A DNA stretch of 64,000 nt from Arthrobacter bussei (GTDB taxonomy: Bacteria > Actinomycetota > Actinomycetes > Actinomycetales > Micrococcaceae), in the NCBI RefSeq assembly GCF_009377195.2, contig NZ_VJXX01000001.1:372001-436000 (forward strand). Direction: 5' to 3'. Below are positions 36,922 through 45,134 of the stretch, piece by piece (the stretch's first letter is position 1; each line of letters starts with the position of its first letter). The position numbers were made by a program, and so were the translations under genes. A model generated the notes under the pieces. The model was given only the letters and a program-made list of their open reading frames with translations. It had not been told where the DNA came from and ran no database searches.

Positions 36922-38277
36922 ATGATCTCCCCAGGCGGGGTGCCCGGCCAGACCATGTGGCGGGCGCCCCGCCTGACGCATGCCGTGGACGCAGCCATCT
37001 CGGTTCCGGGCTCCAAGTCCCTCACGAATCGCTACCTCGTGCTCGCGGCGCTGGCCGATGGTCCGTGCGTCCTCCGCCGCCCCCTGCACTCCCGTGACTC
37101 CGCCCTGATGATCGCCGCGCTGCGCTCGCTCGGTGCCGTGATCGACGAGGTGCCGGGCGACGGCGACTTCGGGCCCGACCTGCGTGTCACGCCCCTTCCC
37201 ACGGGTGCGCGCGAACCGGCCGCACGAACCGTCGACTGCGGCCTCGCGGGGACGGTCATGCGCTTCGTCCCGGCGCTGGCTGGCCTGGTCACCGGGACCA
37301 CGGCCTTCGACGGCGATCCCCACGCGCGCCGCCGCCCGATGGGGGCGATCATCGATGCGCTGCGCGGCCTCGGCATCAGCATCGACGACGGCGGCGCGGG
37401 TTCGTTGCCCTTCACCATCGAGGGCCGGGGCGGGGTGCGGGGCGGCCGACTCGTTGTCGACGCGTCCGCCTCCTCGCAGTTCGTGTCCGCGCTGCTGCTC
37501 GTCGGCGCGCGATTCGACGAGGGACTGCACCTCGAGCACGTCGGCAAGCCCGTGCCGAGCCTCGACCACGTCCGCATGACCGTCGAGACCCTGCGCTCCC
37601 TCGGCGTCGCGGTGGACGACTCCGTCCCGGACCACTGGCACGTGTCCCCGGGCCCCATCGCCGCGTTCGACGTCGCGATCGAGCCGGACCTCTCCAACGC
37701 CGGACCATTCCTGGCGGCCGCCGTCGTCACGGGCGGCACCATCCGCATCCGCAACTGGCCGTCCGGCACCACGCAGGTCGGCGACGAATGGCGCCGCATC
37801 CTGCCCCTGATGGGTGCGACGGCGACGCTCGACGGCGGCACCCTGACCGTGACCGGCGGGCGGTCGATCTCCGGCGGAGTCTTCGCGGACACCTCCGAGC
37901 TGGCCCCGACCGTGGCAGCGCTGTGTGCCCTCGCGACGACGCCGTCGACCCTCACCGGGATCGCGCACCTCCGCGGCCACGAGACCGATCGGCTGGCAGC
38001 CCTCGCCGCCGAGATCACCGCACTGGGCGGAAGGGTTCAGGAGACGGCCGACGGCCTCGTGATCGAGCCCGCCCCGCTGCACGGCGGCGTCTTCCACACC
38101 TACGAGGACCACCGCATGGCGACCGCCGGGGCGATCCTCGGCCTCGCCGTCGAGGGCGTGCAGGTCGAGAACATCGGCACGACGGCGAAGACCATGCCGG
38201 AGTTCCCCGAACTCTGGGCGGCCGTCGCGTCCACCGCCACGGCGTCCACCACGATCGAGTCGGGCGCCCGGTCATGA
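36922..38277 (+). CDS. aroA: 3-phosphoshikimate 1-carboxyvinyltransferase (EPSP synthase)
   Basis: This 451-residue enzyme joins phosphoenolpyruvate and shikimate-3-phosphate to make EPSP in aromatic amino acid synthesis. Signatures include ISVPGSKSLTNRYLVLAALA, LAGTVMRFVPALA, the ASSQFVSALLLVG region, HLRGHETDRLAALA and EDHRMATAGAILGLA. GTG 36919 is an alternative start, but ATG 36922 fits better with the TAGACT box at 36911-36916. That box overlaps the doxX stop. Its stop overlaps rsgA (ATGA), and aroA-rsgA coupling is common in Micrococcales. Confidence 0.96.
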   Translation: MISPGGVPGQTMWRAPRLTHAVDAAISVPGSKSLTNRYLVLAALADGPCVLRRPLHSRDSALMIAALRSLGAVIDEVPGDGDFGPDLRVTPLPTGAREPAARTVDCGLAGTVMRFVPALAGLVTGTTAFDGDPHARRRPMGAIIDALRGLGISIDDGGAGSLPFTIEGRGGVRGGRLVVDASASSQFVSALLLVGARFDEGLHLEHVGKPVPSLDHVRMTVETLRSLGVAVDDSVPDHWHVSPGPIAAFDVAIEPDLSNAGPFLAAAVVTGGTIRIRNWPSGTTQVGDEWRRILPLMGATATLDGGTLTVTGGRSISGGVFADTSELAPTVAALCALATTPSTLTGIAHLRGHETDRLAALAAEITALGGRVQETADGLVIEPAPLHGGVFHTYEDHRMATAGAILGLAVEGVQVENIGTTAKTMPEFPELWAAVASTATASTTIESGARS

Positions 38278-39404
38278 GCGAGGCCGGCAACCGCAGGGGT
38301 TCGCGCGCCTGGGACGAGTCGGACGTCCGGATCCGCCCCAACAAGAAGGGCACGCGCCCGCGGACCAAGACACGTCCCGCCTACGACGATGCGGTGATCG
38401 GTCGCGTGGTCACGGTGGATCGCGGCCGCTACACCACGGTGGTCGAGGAGGACACACCGGGCGAGCGGATCGTCGTGGCCGCCCGGGCACGGGAGCTGCG
38501 GCGCAACGCCGTCGTCGCCGGTGACCTCGTGGCCCTCGTGGGAGACCTGTCCGGCGGACCGGACTCCCTGGCGCGGCTCGTACGGATCGAGGAACGGCGC
38601 ACCGTGCTGCGGCGCAGCGCCGACGACACGGACCCGGTGGAGCGCGTCGTCGTCGCCAACGCCGACCAGCTGGTCATCGTCGTCGCGGCGGCCAACCCCG
38701 AGCCGAGGACCGGCTTCATCGACCGCGCGCTCGTGGCCGCGTACGACGCCGGGATCGAGCCGCTGCTGTGCATCACCAAGACCGATCTCCGGGACCCCGC
38801 GGACCTGCTCGCCAACTACGAGCACCTCGACCTGCGGGTCATCATCAGCCGGACGGACGAGGGCGTGGGCATCGAGGCCACGTCCGACGACGGCGAATCC
38901 GCACGGCTCTCGCACGGAGCCGTGGACGCCCTGCGGGACGAGCTCGACGGCCAGGTCAGCGTGCTGCTGGGACACTCGGGCGTGGGCAAGTCCACCATGG
39001 TGAACGCCCTCACCGGGTCCACCCGCGCGACGGGCGGCGTCAACGCCGTCACCGGGCGCGGGCGCCACACGTCGTCGTCCGCCCTCGCCCTGAAGGCCGC
39101 GGACGCATCCCCCGGTACCTGGATCATCGACACCCCCGGCATCCGCTCCTTCGGGCTGGCGCACGTCGACGCGGACCGCATCCTCCAGGCGTTCCCCGAC
39201 CTCGAGCCCGGGACCGAGCGCTGCGAGCGTGGCTGCCGGCATGATGACAACGCGGTGGACTGCGGCCTGGACGGCTTCGTCGCCGAGGGGCTCGCGGGCG
39301 ACTCGGGTCCGGTCCGGCTTGCGAGCCTCCGCCGGCTGCTGACGGCCGGGATCGCCGACCCCCGGGGCAACGCGCACGATGCGAAGGAGCTGGGCCAGCA
39401 GTAG
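38274..39404 (+). CDS. rsgA: Ribosome small subunit-dependent GTPase RsgA
   Basis: This 376-residue circularly permuted GTPase has an N-terminal OB domain (about residues 35-115). It then has G4 (CITKTDL), G1 GHSGVGKST (K239), G2/G3 (IIDTPGIRSFG) and a C-terminal zinc knuckle (CERGCRHDDNAVDC). RsgA acts in 30S maturation, releasing assembly factors under GTP hydrolysis. ATG 38274 overlaps the aroA stop. The first 35 residues are basic and disordered. Confidence 0.95.
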   Translation: MSEAGNRRGSRAWDESDVRIRPNKKGTRPRTKTRPAYDDAVIGRVVTVDRGRYTTVVEEDTPGERIVVAARARELRRNAVVAGDLVALVGDLSGGPDSLARLVRIEERRTVLRRSADDTDPVERVVVANADQLVIVVAAANPEPRTGFIDRALVAAYDAGIEPLLCITKTDLRDPADLLANYEHLDLRVIISRTDEGVGIEATSDDGESARLSHGAVDALRDELDGQVSVLLGHSGVGKSTMVNALTGSTRATGGVNAVTGRGRHTSSSALALKAADASPGTWIIDTPGIRSFGLAHVDADRILQAFPDLEPGTERCERGCRHDDNAVDCGLDGFVAEGLAGDSGPVRLASLRRLLTAGIADPRGNAHDAKELGQQ

Positions 39405-39416
39405 GCGAGGAACTGC

Positions 39417-39562
39417 TAGACTGGCATCTGTTGTTGTTTGCGCATTAAATTTCAAGCCTTGACCCTCCACCTGGAGTTCGACAGCTTTTGACGTAAAGCG
39501 GTTAACGAACACCACGATGAGCCCCGAACGTCGGGACGCTCTCCCAGGTAAGGATGTACAAC
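39417..39562 (+). promoter_or_regulatory. Promoter and long 5' leader of the cold-shock gene
   Basis: TAGACT (39417-39422) gives a predicted start near 39429, about 130 bases before ATG 39563. Long, structured leaders are typical of cold-shock mRNAs. This one contains an AT-rich stretch (TTTGCGCATTAAATTTC) unlike its surroundings, and AAGGA before the start. I see no other gene here. Confidence 0.55.
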
Positions 39563-39766
39563 ATGGCTACTGGCACAGTGAAATGGTTCAACGCCGAAAA
39601 GGGCTTCGGCTTCATCGCTCCCGAGGACGGCGGCGCTGACGTGTTCGCCCACTTCTCCGCGATCAACTCGAACGGCTACCGTTCCCTCGAAGAGAACCAG
39701 AAGGTCAACTTCGAGACCACCCAGGGCCCCAAGGGTCCCCAGGCCGAGAACATCACCGTTCTCTGA
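39563..39766 (+). CDS. cspA: Cold-shock protein, CspA family
   Basis: This 67-residue single cold-shock domain has RNP1 KGFGFIAP and RNP2 VFAHFSAI. The N-terminus [13 protein letters not shown] is standard. It binds single-stranded RNA/DNA as an RNA chaperone. ATG 39563 is preferred over ATG 39554 because it matches the family start and lies 8 bases after AAGGA. The double-hairpin terminator downstream suggests monocistronic, high-level expression. Confidence 0.96.
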   Translation: MATGTVKWFNAEKGFGFIAPEDGGADVFAHFSAINSNGYRSLEENQKVNFETTQGPKGPQAENITVL

Positions 39767-39774
39767 TCCTGCTC

Positions 39775-39836
39775 GGCACCGCTGACGCGGTGCCGGATCG
39801 AAAGCCACCGCGCGGCGAGAGCCCGCGGTGGCTTTT
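39775..39836 (+). terminator. Double-hairpin terminator of the cold-shock gene
   Basis: The first hairpin is GGCACCGC/GCGGTGCC (39775-39794). The second is AAAGCCACCGCG/CGCGGTGGCTTT followed by a further T, a classic rho-independent form. Confidence 0.88.
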
Positions 39837-39889
39837 CGCTGTCATGACCCGCCGGCCGCGCCCCGGCATGCGCGGGCCCGCCGGGAGGA

Positions 39890-39902
39890 TAGGTTGATCG
39901 GT
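39890..39902 (+). promoter_or_regulatory. Leaderless promoter of the hisN-type gene
   Basis: TAGGTT (39890-39895) is seven bases upstream of ATG 39903, with no ribosome-binding site between. Confidence 0.45.
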
Positions 39903-40712
39903 ATGAGTTTCATGCAGGGCTACAACGACGACCTCCGGCTCGCGCACATCATGGCCGACTCCGTCGACGACCAGACGATGTCCCGCTTCAAGGCCCTCGA
40001 CCTCCGGATCGAGACCAAGCCGGACCTCACGCCCGTGACCGACGCCGACAAGGGCGCCGAGGAGGCGATCCGCGGGCAGCTCTCGAGGGCCCGGCCCCGC
40101 GACGCCGTGCTCGGCGAGGAGTTCGGCAGCACCGGCTCCGGCTCACGCCGCTGGGTGATCGACCCTATCGACGGCACCAAGAATTTCGTCCGCGGCGTCC
40201 CCGTGTGGGCGACGCTCATCTCGCTGGTCGACGACGGCAAGCCCGTCGTCGGTGTCGTCAGTGCTCCCGCCCTGGGCAAGCGGTGGTGGGCCGCGGAGGG
40301 CACCGGCGCCTACACCGGCAAGTCCCTCGCCGCGGCCCAGCGCCTCAGGGTCTCCAACGTCTCCCGCCTCGAGGACGCCTCGCTCTCCTACTCCAGCCTG
40401 TCCGGCTGGCGCGAGCGTGGGGCACTCGCCGAGTTCGTCAACCTGACGGACCGCGTGTGGCGGACGCGTGCCTACGGCGACTTCTGGTCCTACTGCCTCG
40501 TGGCCGAGGGCGCCGTCGACATCGCCTGTGAACCCGAACTGAACCTGTACGACATGGCGGCCCTCGTCCCCATCGTGACCGAGGCCGGCGGCCGCTTCAC
40601 CTCGCTCGACGGCGAGGACGGACCCCACGGCGGGAACGCACTCGCCACCAACGGGACACTCCACAGCGAGGTCCTCCGCACGCTCAATCCCGATGTGGAC
40701 GATCTCCTCTAG
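39903..40712 (+). CDS. hisN: Histidinol-phosphatase, inositol monophosphatase family
   Basis: This 269-residue protein has the metal-binding motifs GEEFG (E72), [12 protein letters not shown] (D87, D90) and a late [18 protein letters not shown]. The arrangement with [17 protein letters not shown] matches actinobacterial HisN, which dephosphorylates histidinol phosphate in histidine synthesis. A general inositol monophosphatase is the alternative. ATG 39903 is chosen from the promoter spacing; the longer upstream frame runs through the previous terminator. Confidence 0.85.
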   Translation: MSFMQGYNDDLRLAHIMADSVDDQTMSRFKALDLRIETKPDLTPVTDADKGAEEAIRGQLSRARPRDAVLGEEFGSTGSGSRRWVIDPIDGTKNFVRGVPVWATLISLVDDGKPVVGVVSAPALGKRWWAAEGTGAYTGKSLAAAQRLRVSNVSRLEDASLSYSSLSGWRERGALAEFVNLTDRVWRTRAYGDFWSYCLVAEGAVDIACEPELNLYDMAALVPIVTEAGGRFTSLDGEDGPHGGNALATNGTLHSEVLRTLNPDVDDLL

Positions 40713-40739
40713 CAGCCGCCCGGCACCTGGACACACAGC

Positions 40740-41501
40740 ATGAGCATCGGCCCCAGGCTCGACGACGACCGCCGGCGGGAGCTGGCGGGCGCCTACCTCT
40801 CGGGCGCCGGGCGCTACGACCGCGTGCGGCCCGGCTATCCCCCTGCCGTGGCCGACTGGATCGTCCCGGCGGACGCGCGCCAGGCGGTCGACGTCGGCGC
40901 CGGGACGGGACTGTTCACCCGTGATCTCGTGGAGCGGGGGATCGAGGCCACGGCGATCGATCCCTCCGAGGACATGCTCGCCGTCCTCGCCACGCACCTG
41001 CCGGAGGTTCCCGCCGTCGTCGGCACCGCCGAGCACACGGGTCTCCCCCGGTCCTCCGCCGATCTGCTGGTGCTCGCGCAGACCTGGCACTGGTGCGACC
41101 ACGCAGCCACCGTTCGGGAGGCCGCCCGCGTGCTGAGGCCCGGCGGCAGGCTCGCCGTGGTGTGGAACCAGCTCGATGTCTCCCTGCCCTGGGTCCACAG
41201 GCTCTCGAGGATCATGCACGCCGGGGACGTGTTCTCCCCCGAGGACCGCCCGTCCTTCGGCCCGTCCTTCGGCCCGTCCGAGGAGCTGCTCGTGCACTGG
41301 ACGCAGGAACTCGCCGTCGAGGACGTCGTCGACCTGGCCCGGTCGCGGAGCTACTACCGGCGGGCGAGCCCGGCGCTGCGCTCACGGGTCGAGACCAACC
41401 TCTCGTGGTACCTGACGGACTACCTCGCCTTCCGGCCGGGAGCAGTGCTCCGCCTGCCCTACTACACCCATGCGTGGCGCGCGAACCTGCCCCTGCCCTA
41501 G
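40740..41501 (+). CDS. Class I SAM-dependent methyltransferase
   Basis: This 253-residue methyltransferase begins with YLSGAGRYDRVRPGYPPAVADWI and has the SAM-binding motif I VDVGAGTGLFTRDLVE (about residue 50), motif II and the WHWCDHAATVREAARVLRPGG post-motif region. It resembles the UbiE/trans-aconitate methyltransferase-like group, but the substrate is unknown. A short tandem FGPSFGPS occurs near residue 178. It follows hisN by 27 bases. Its stop codon lies inside the upstream repeat of the manganese operator. Confidence 0.88.
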   Translation: MSIGPRLDDDRRRELAGAYLSGAGRYDRVRPGYPPAVADWIVPADARQAVDVGAGTGLFTRDLVERGIEATAIDPSEDMLAVLATHLPEVPAVVGTAEHTGLPRSSADLLVLAQTWHWCDHAATVREAARVLRPGGRLAVVWNQLDVSLPWVHRLSRIMHAGDVFSPEDRPSFGPSFGPSEELLVHWTQELAVEDVVDLARSRSYYRRASPALRSRVETNLSWYLTDYLAFRPGAVLRLPYYTHAWRANLPLP

Positions 41502-41541
41502 ATTTCGGCGTGCCTCGACGCTAGATTTAGGCATGCCTCAA
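41498..41541 (+). promoter_or_regulatory. Duplicated operator and promoter of the manganese importer
   Basis: Two 21-base direct repeats (41498-41518 and 41521-41541) share the core TTTnGGCnTGCCTCnA and differ at four positions. The downstream copy contains TTTAGGCATGCCTCAA, nearly palindromic (TTTAGGCA/TGCCTcAA), as expected for a DtxR/MntR site. TAGATT (41522-41527) is the likely -10, and the repeat covers ATG 41533. The upstream copy overlaps the methyltransferase stop codon. MntR binding here would block initiation directly. Confidence 0.65.
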
Positions 41542-42456
41542 AATCGGTCCGTCCTGGCGACGGGGCTGGCCGCCTTCGCTGCCTCCGTCCTGCTCGCCGG
41601 CTGTGCGGCGTCGGCCGGGGCAGCACCGGACCAGAGCCGGCAGGACGACCGCGCGCTGGTCCTGACCACCTTCTCCGTCCTGGCGGATCTCGCCGACACG
41701 GTGGGCGGGGGCCACGTCCGCGTGGAGTCGATCACGAAGGTCGGCGCGGAGATCCACGGGTACGAACCGACACCCTCGGACCTGGTCCGCGCCCAGGAGG
41801 CGGACCTCATCCTCGACAACGGACTCGGGCTGGAGCGATGGTTCGAGCGGTTCCTGAACTCGGTCGACGCGTCCCACGTGGTCCTCTCCGACGGCGTGGA
41901 ACCGGTGGACATCCGATCCGGCGACTACACGGGGCGCGCGAATCCGCACGCATGGATGTCGCCGGTCGCCGCGCAGAGATACGTGGACAACACCGTCTCC
42001 GCCCTCTCGCGCCTCGAACCCGGCCACGCCGCCGATTTCGAGGAGAACGGCCGCGCACTGAAGGCCGAGCTCGACGCCATCCTCGACGACTTCAGGGCGG
42101 ACATCGCCGGGATCGACGACCCGGCGCTGGTCAGCTGCGAAGGTGCGTTCTCCTACCTGGCGCGGGACGTGGGCCTGCAGGAAGCCTTCCTCTGGCCCGT
42201 CAATGCCGATTCGGAGGGCACCCCGCGCCAGATCCGCGGTGTCATCGATTTCGTCGAGGAGAACGACGTCCCGACGCTCTTCTGCGAGTCCACGGTCAAT
42301 CCGTCCGCCCAGGAGCAGGTGGCCCTCGCCACGGGCGCCCGTCTCGGCGGGACCCTCTACGTCGATTCGCTCTCCACCGCGGACGGCCCGGTGCCGACGT
42401 TCGTCGACCTCATCCGCTACGACCTGCGGACCATCGCGGAAGGACTCTCCCGATGA
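41533..42456 (+). CDS. mntA: Manganese-type metal-binding lipoprotein (MntA/TroA family)
   Basis: This 307-residue cluster A-I binding protein has a lipoprotein signal with lipobox LAGC near residue 20. Metal-site segments are GAEIHGYEPTPSDLV, GRANPHAWMSP, SCEGAFSYLARDVG and CESTVN. The FLWPVNADSEGTPRQI segment and absence of a His-rich loop favour manganese (or iron) over zinc. It lies in an ATGA-overlapping operon with an ATPase, permease and DtxR-family regulator. ATG 41533 lies five bases after TAGATT, suggesting a leaderless message. Confidence 0.88.
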   Translation: MPQNRSVLATGLAAFAASVLLAGCAASAGAAPDQSRQDDRALVLTTFSVLADLADTVGGGHVRVESITKVGAEIHGYEPTPSDLVRAQEADLILDNGLGLERWFERFLNSVDASHVVLSDGVEPVDIRSGDYTGRANPHAWMSPVAAQRYVDNTVSALSRLEPGHAADFEENGRALKAELDAILDDFRADIAGIDDPALVSCEGAFSYLARDVGLQEAFLWPVNADSEGTPRQIRGVIDFVEENDVPTLFCESTVNPSAQEQVALATGARLGGTLYVDSLSTADGPVPTFVDLIRYDLRTIAEGLSR

Positions 42457-43271
42457 GCAGCATGCCCACCGACCACGTGCCGCCGGGCGACGACCCGGAG
42501 GACGGTGCCCCGATCCTCGATGTCCGCGGGGTCAGTGTGACCTACGACGACGTGCAGGCGCTCGACGACGTCTCCGTGTCGCTGCGGGCCGGGAGCATCT
42601 GCGGCCTGATCGGCGTCAACGGTTCGGGCAAGTCGACGCTGTTCAAGGCACTGATGGGGCTCGTGGCCCCGCAGCAGGGCACGGTGGAGCTCTTCGGCCG
42701 GACGACGGCGGCGGCGCGGAGGGCGGGGCTCGTCGCGTACATGCCCCAGGCCGAAGAGGTGGACTGGACCTTCCCGGTGTCGGTGTCCGACGTCGTCGGC
42801 ATGGGCGTATACGGGCGCCTCGGCGCCGCGCGCCGGCTCCGCCCGGCGGACCGCGCCGCCGTCGGCGAGGCCCTCGAGCGGGTGGGCCTGACGGACCTCG
42901 GGAGGCGCCAGATCGGCCGCCTCTCCGGCGGACAGCGCAAACGCGTGTTCATCGCCCGCAGTATCGCGCAGGACGCACGCCTGCTGCTGCTCGACGAGCC
43001 CTTCGCGGGAGTCGACCAGGCGAGCGAGCGCACCATGACCGCACTCCTGAGGGACCTGCGCGAGGAAGGCCGGTCGGTGCTCGTCTCGACGCACGACCTC
43101 GCGGGGGTACCGGAGTTCTGCGACGAGGCCGTCCTGCTGCACCGTCGGGTCCTCGCGCACGGACACCCTGCCGCGGTGCTGACCCAGGGCAACCTGGCTC
43201 GCGCCTTCGGGGCGGCCCCGTCCGACGACGACCCCCGCCCCCTCCATCCCGCCGCGACCGGAGAATCCTGA
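42453..43271 (+). CDS. mntB: Manganese ABC transporter ATP-binding protein
   Basis: This 272-residue ABC ATPase has Walker A GVNGSGKST, Q-loop YMPQAEEVDWTFPV, signature LSGGQRKRVFIARSI, Walker B LLLDEPFAGVD and STHDL. The QAEEVDWTFP form of the Q-loop is characteristic of manganese/iron transporters of the MntB/SitB group. It overlaps the binding-protein gene by four bases. Confidence 0.9.
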   Translation: MSSMPTDHVPPGDDPEDGAPILDVRGVSVTYDDVQALDDVSVSLRAGSICGLIGVNGSGKSTLFKALMGLVAPQQGTVELFGRTTAAARRAGLVAYMPQAEEVDWTFPVSVSDVVGMGVYGRLGAARRLRPADRAAVGEALERVGLTDLGRRQIGRLSGGQRKRVFIARSIAQDARLLLLDEPFAGVDQASERTMTALLRDLREEGRSVLVSTHDLAGVPEFCDEAVLLHRRVLAHGHPAAVLTQGNLARAFGAAPSDDDPRPLHPAATGES

Positions 43272-43272
43272 C

Positions 43273-44217
43273 ATGGACGTGCTCGCCTTTCTCGTCGAAC
43301 CCCTGCAGTACGGCTTCCTCACCCGGGCACTGGCCGTGACCGTCGCCGCCGCCGTCGTCGCCGCGGTGCTCTCCTGCTGGCTGATCCTCATGGGCTGGTC
43401 GCTCATGGGCGACGCCGTGTCCCACGCCGTCCTCCCCGGGGTGGCGCTGGCGTACATCATCGGCATCCCGTTCTCGATCGGCGCCTTCGTCTTCGGCGCC
43501 GGCGCGGTGGCGCTCATCGGGATCGTCCGGTCGACGACGAAGCTCAAGGCCGACACGGTGATCGGCGTGGTGTTCACGGCACTGTTCGCCGCGGGGCTCG
43601 CGATCGTCTCCGCCACCCCGTCGCAGATCGACCTGATGCACATCCTCTTCGGTAACGTGCTCGGCGTCTCGTCGGGCGACGTCTGGCAGGTCCTCATCCT
43701 GGGGGCCGTCACGCTGGCGATCCTGCTGTTCAAGCGCCGGGACCTCACCCTGCTGGCGTTCGACCGCACGCATGCCCACGTGATCGGTCTCAACACCCGC
43801 TTCCTCTCGGCGCTCCTGCTGGGGCTCCTCGCCCTCACGGTGGTCGTCGGCCTGCAGGCCGTAGGGATCATCCTCGTCGTGGCGATGCTGATCACGCCCG
43901 GCGCCACGGCTTTCCTGCTCTCGCGCAGCTTCGACCGCATGCTGGTGATCGCCGTCGTCCTCACCGTCGCCGCGTCCGTCACGGGCATCTACGCCAGCTA
44001 CTACCTCGACATCTCCACCGGGGCCGCCGTGGTGCTGAGCCAGGCGATCGTCTTCGCCGTCGTCTACCTCGTCGGTAGACCGGACGGCGTGCTGTGGCAG
44101 GCACGACGGCGGCGCCCGGGATCGCCCGTGGGCGGGCGGCGGCGGTCACCGGACGCCGTCGCTGCCGCCGTGGCCCCGCGACGCGGCGCCGACGACGCCG
44201 CGACGAGCGGCGCCTGA
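43273..44217 (+). CDS. mntC: Manganese ABC transporter permease
   Basis: This 314-residue ABC-3 permease has about eight helices. Conserved parts are FLTRALAVTVAAAVVAAVLSCWLILMGWSLMGDAVSHAVLPGVALAY and ISATPSQIDLMHILFGNVLGVS. The C-terminal 50 residues are Arg/Ala-rich and disordered. Only one permease gene is present, so the transporter is probably a homodimer in the membrane. Its stop overlaps the regulator start (TGATG). Confidence 0.9.
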   Translation: MDVLAFLVEPLQYGFLTRALAVTVAAAVVAAVLSCWLILMGWSLMGDAVSHAVLPGVALAYIIGIPFSIGAFVFGAGAVALIGIVRSTTKLKADTVIGVVFTALFAAGLAIVSATPSQIDLMHILFGNVLGVSSGDVWQVLILGAVTLAILLFKRRDLTLLAFDRTHAHVIGLNTRFLSALLLGLLALTVVVGLQAVGIILVVAMLITPGATAFLLSRSFDRMLVIAVVLTVAASVTGIYASYYLDISTGAAVVLSQAIVFAVVYLVGRPDGVLWQARRRRPGSPVGGRRRSPDAVAAAVAPRRGADDAATSGA

Positions 44218-44957
44218 TGGCCGGCCGGAAGGGCTCGGTGCTCAGCATCGAGTCCTCCAGCGTGCAGGACTACGTCAAGGCCGTCTACGCCTTCTCGGAG
44301 TGGCAGGGGGGCGACGTCACGGCGTCCCACCTCGCCGCGCGCCTCTCCGTCGCCAACTCCTCCGTCACGGGGATGGTCGCCAAACTGGTGGATCTCGGCC
44401 TCGCCGAGCACCGGAAGTACGGGCCCGTGAGCCTCACGCCGTCGGGCCGGGCGCTCGCCCTCGCCATGGTGCGGCGCCATCGCCTCATCGAGACCTTCCT
44501 CGTCACCGAGCTCGGTTACGGGTGGGACGAGGTGCACGACGAAGCCGAACTGCTCGAGCACACGGTCTCGGACGCCTTCATCGAGCGACTCGACGCCAAG
44601 CTCGGACGTCCCCGGCGTGACCCGCACGGGGACCCCATCCCGGCCGCGGACGGCACCGTCGTCTATCCGGTGGCGCACCGCCTCGACGGGCTGGACGACG
44701 GGCACACCGGCCGCCTCGTGCGCGTCAGCGACGACGATCCCGAGGTGCTGCGATATCTGGACATCGAGGGGATCCCGCTCGACGCGGACCTCCGGCTCGG
44801 GCGTCGGCAAGGGGGATCGCTGCTCGAACTGCACGTCGGGGTGGACGGCGCGCGGGCGCTCACCGTCGACGCGGTGCTCGCACGCGCCCTGTGGATCGAG
44901 AGCACCACGCCCCATCAGGGATGCACCCTTGCCGAACCCCGGTCGCCGCAGCGGTGA
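44217..44957 (+). CDS. mntR: DtxR-family metal-dependent repressor (MntR-like)
   Basis: This 246-residue DtxR-family protein has a winged helix (ASHLAARLSVANSSVTGMVAKLVDLGLAEH) and a dimerisation/metal domain (LAMVRRHRLIETFLVTELGYGWDEVHDEAELLEHTVSD). A C-terminal FeoA/SH3-like domain is also present. The metal ligands in the E-x3-H-x2-E region fit manganese- or iron-responsive regulators. As the last gene of the importer operon it is likely to repress its own operon through the duplicated operator. IdeR-like iron sensing is the alternative. Confidence 0.88.
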   Translation: MAGRKGSVLSIESSSVQDYVKAVYAFSEWQGGDVTASHLAARLSVANSSVTGMVAKLVDLGLAEHRKYGPVSLTPSGRALALAMVRRHRLIETFLVTELGYGWDEVHDEAELLEHTVSDAFIERLDAKLGRPRRDPHGDPIPAADGTVVYPVAHRLDGLDDGHTGRLVRVSDDDPEVLRYLDIEGIPLDADLRLGRRQGGSLLELHVGVDGARALTVDAVLARALWIESTTPHQGCTLAEPRSPQR

Positions 44958-45026
44958 CGACGCAGCAGTGACGCGCCGGTGAGGACGCAGCGGACCACGC
45001 AGCAGCGACGACGCAGCAGTGACGCG
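44956..45026. repeat. 20-bp direct repeat pair
   Basis: GACGACGCAGCAGTGACGCG occurs at 44956-44975 and 45007-45026 in the gap after the regulator gene, with related CGCAGC elements between. Its function is unknown. A TAGACT box at 45076-45081 then provides the -10 for the next gene. Confidence 0.9.
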
Positions 45027-45134
45027 CGTGTGACGCGGGGCATGCCGCGATGACGGTCCATCCGCAGCCCCCTCATAGACTGGGCGGGAAGCCCGCTCGT
45101 GCACGGCCCCGATGCTCCTGGAGGGAGACCACCG

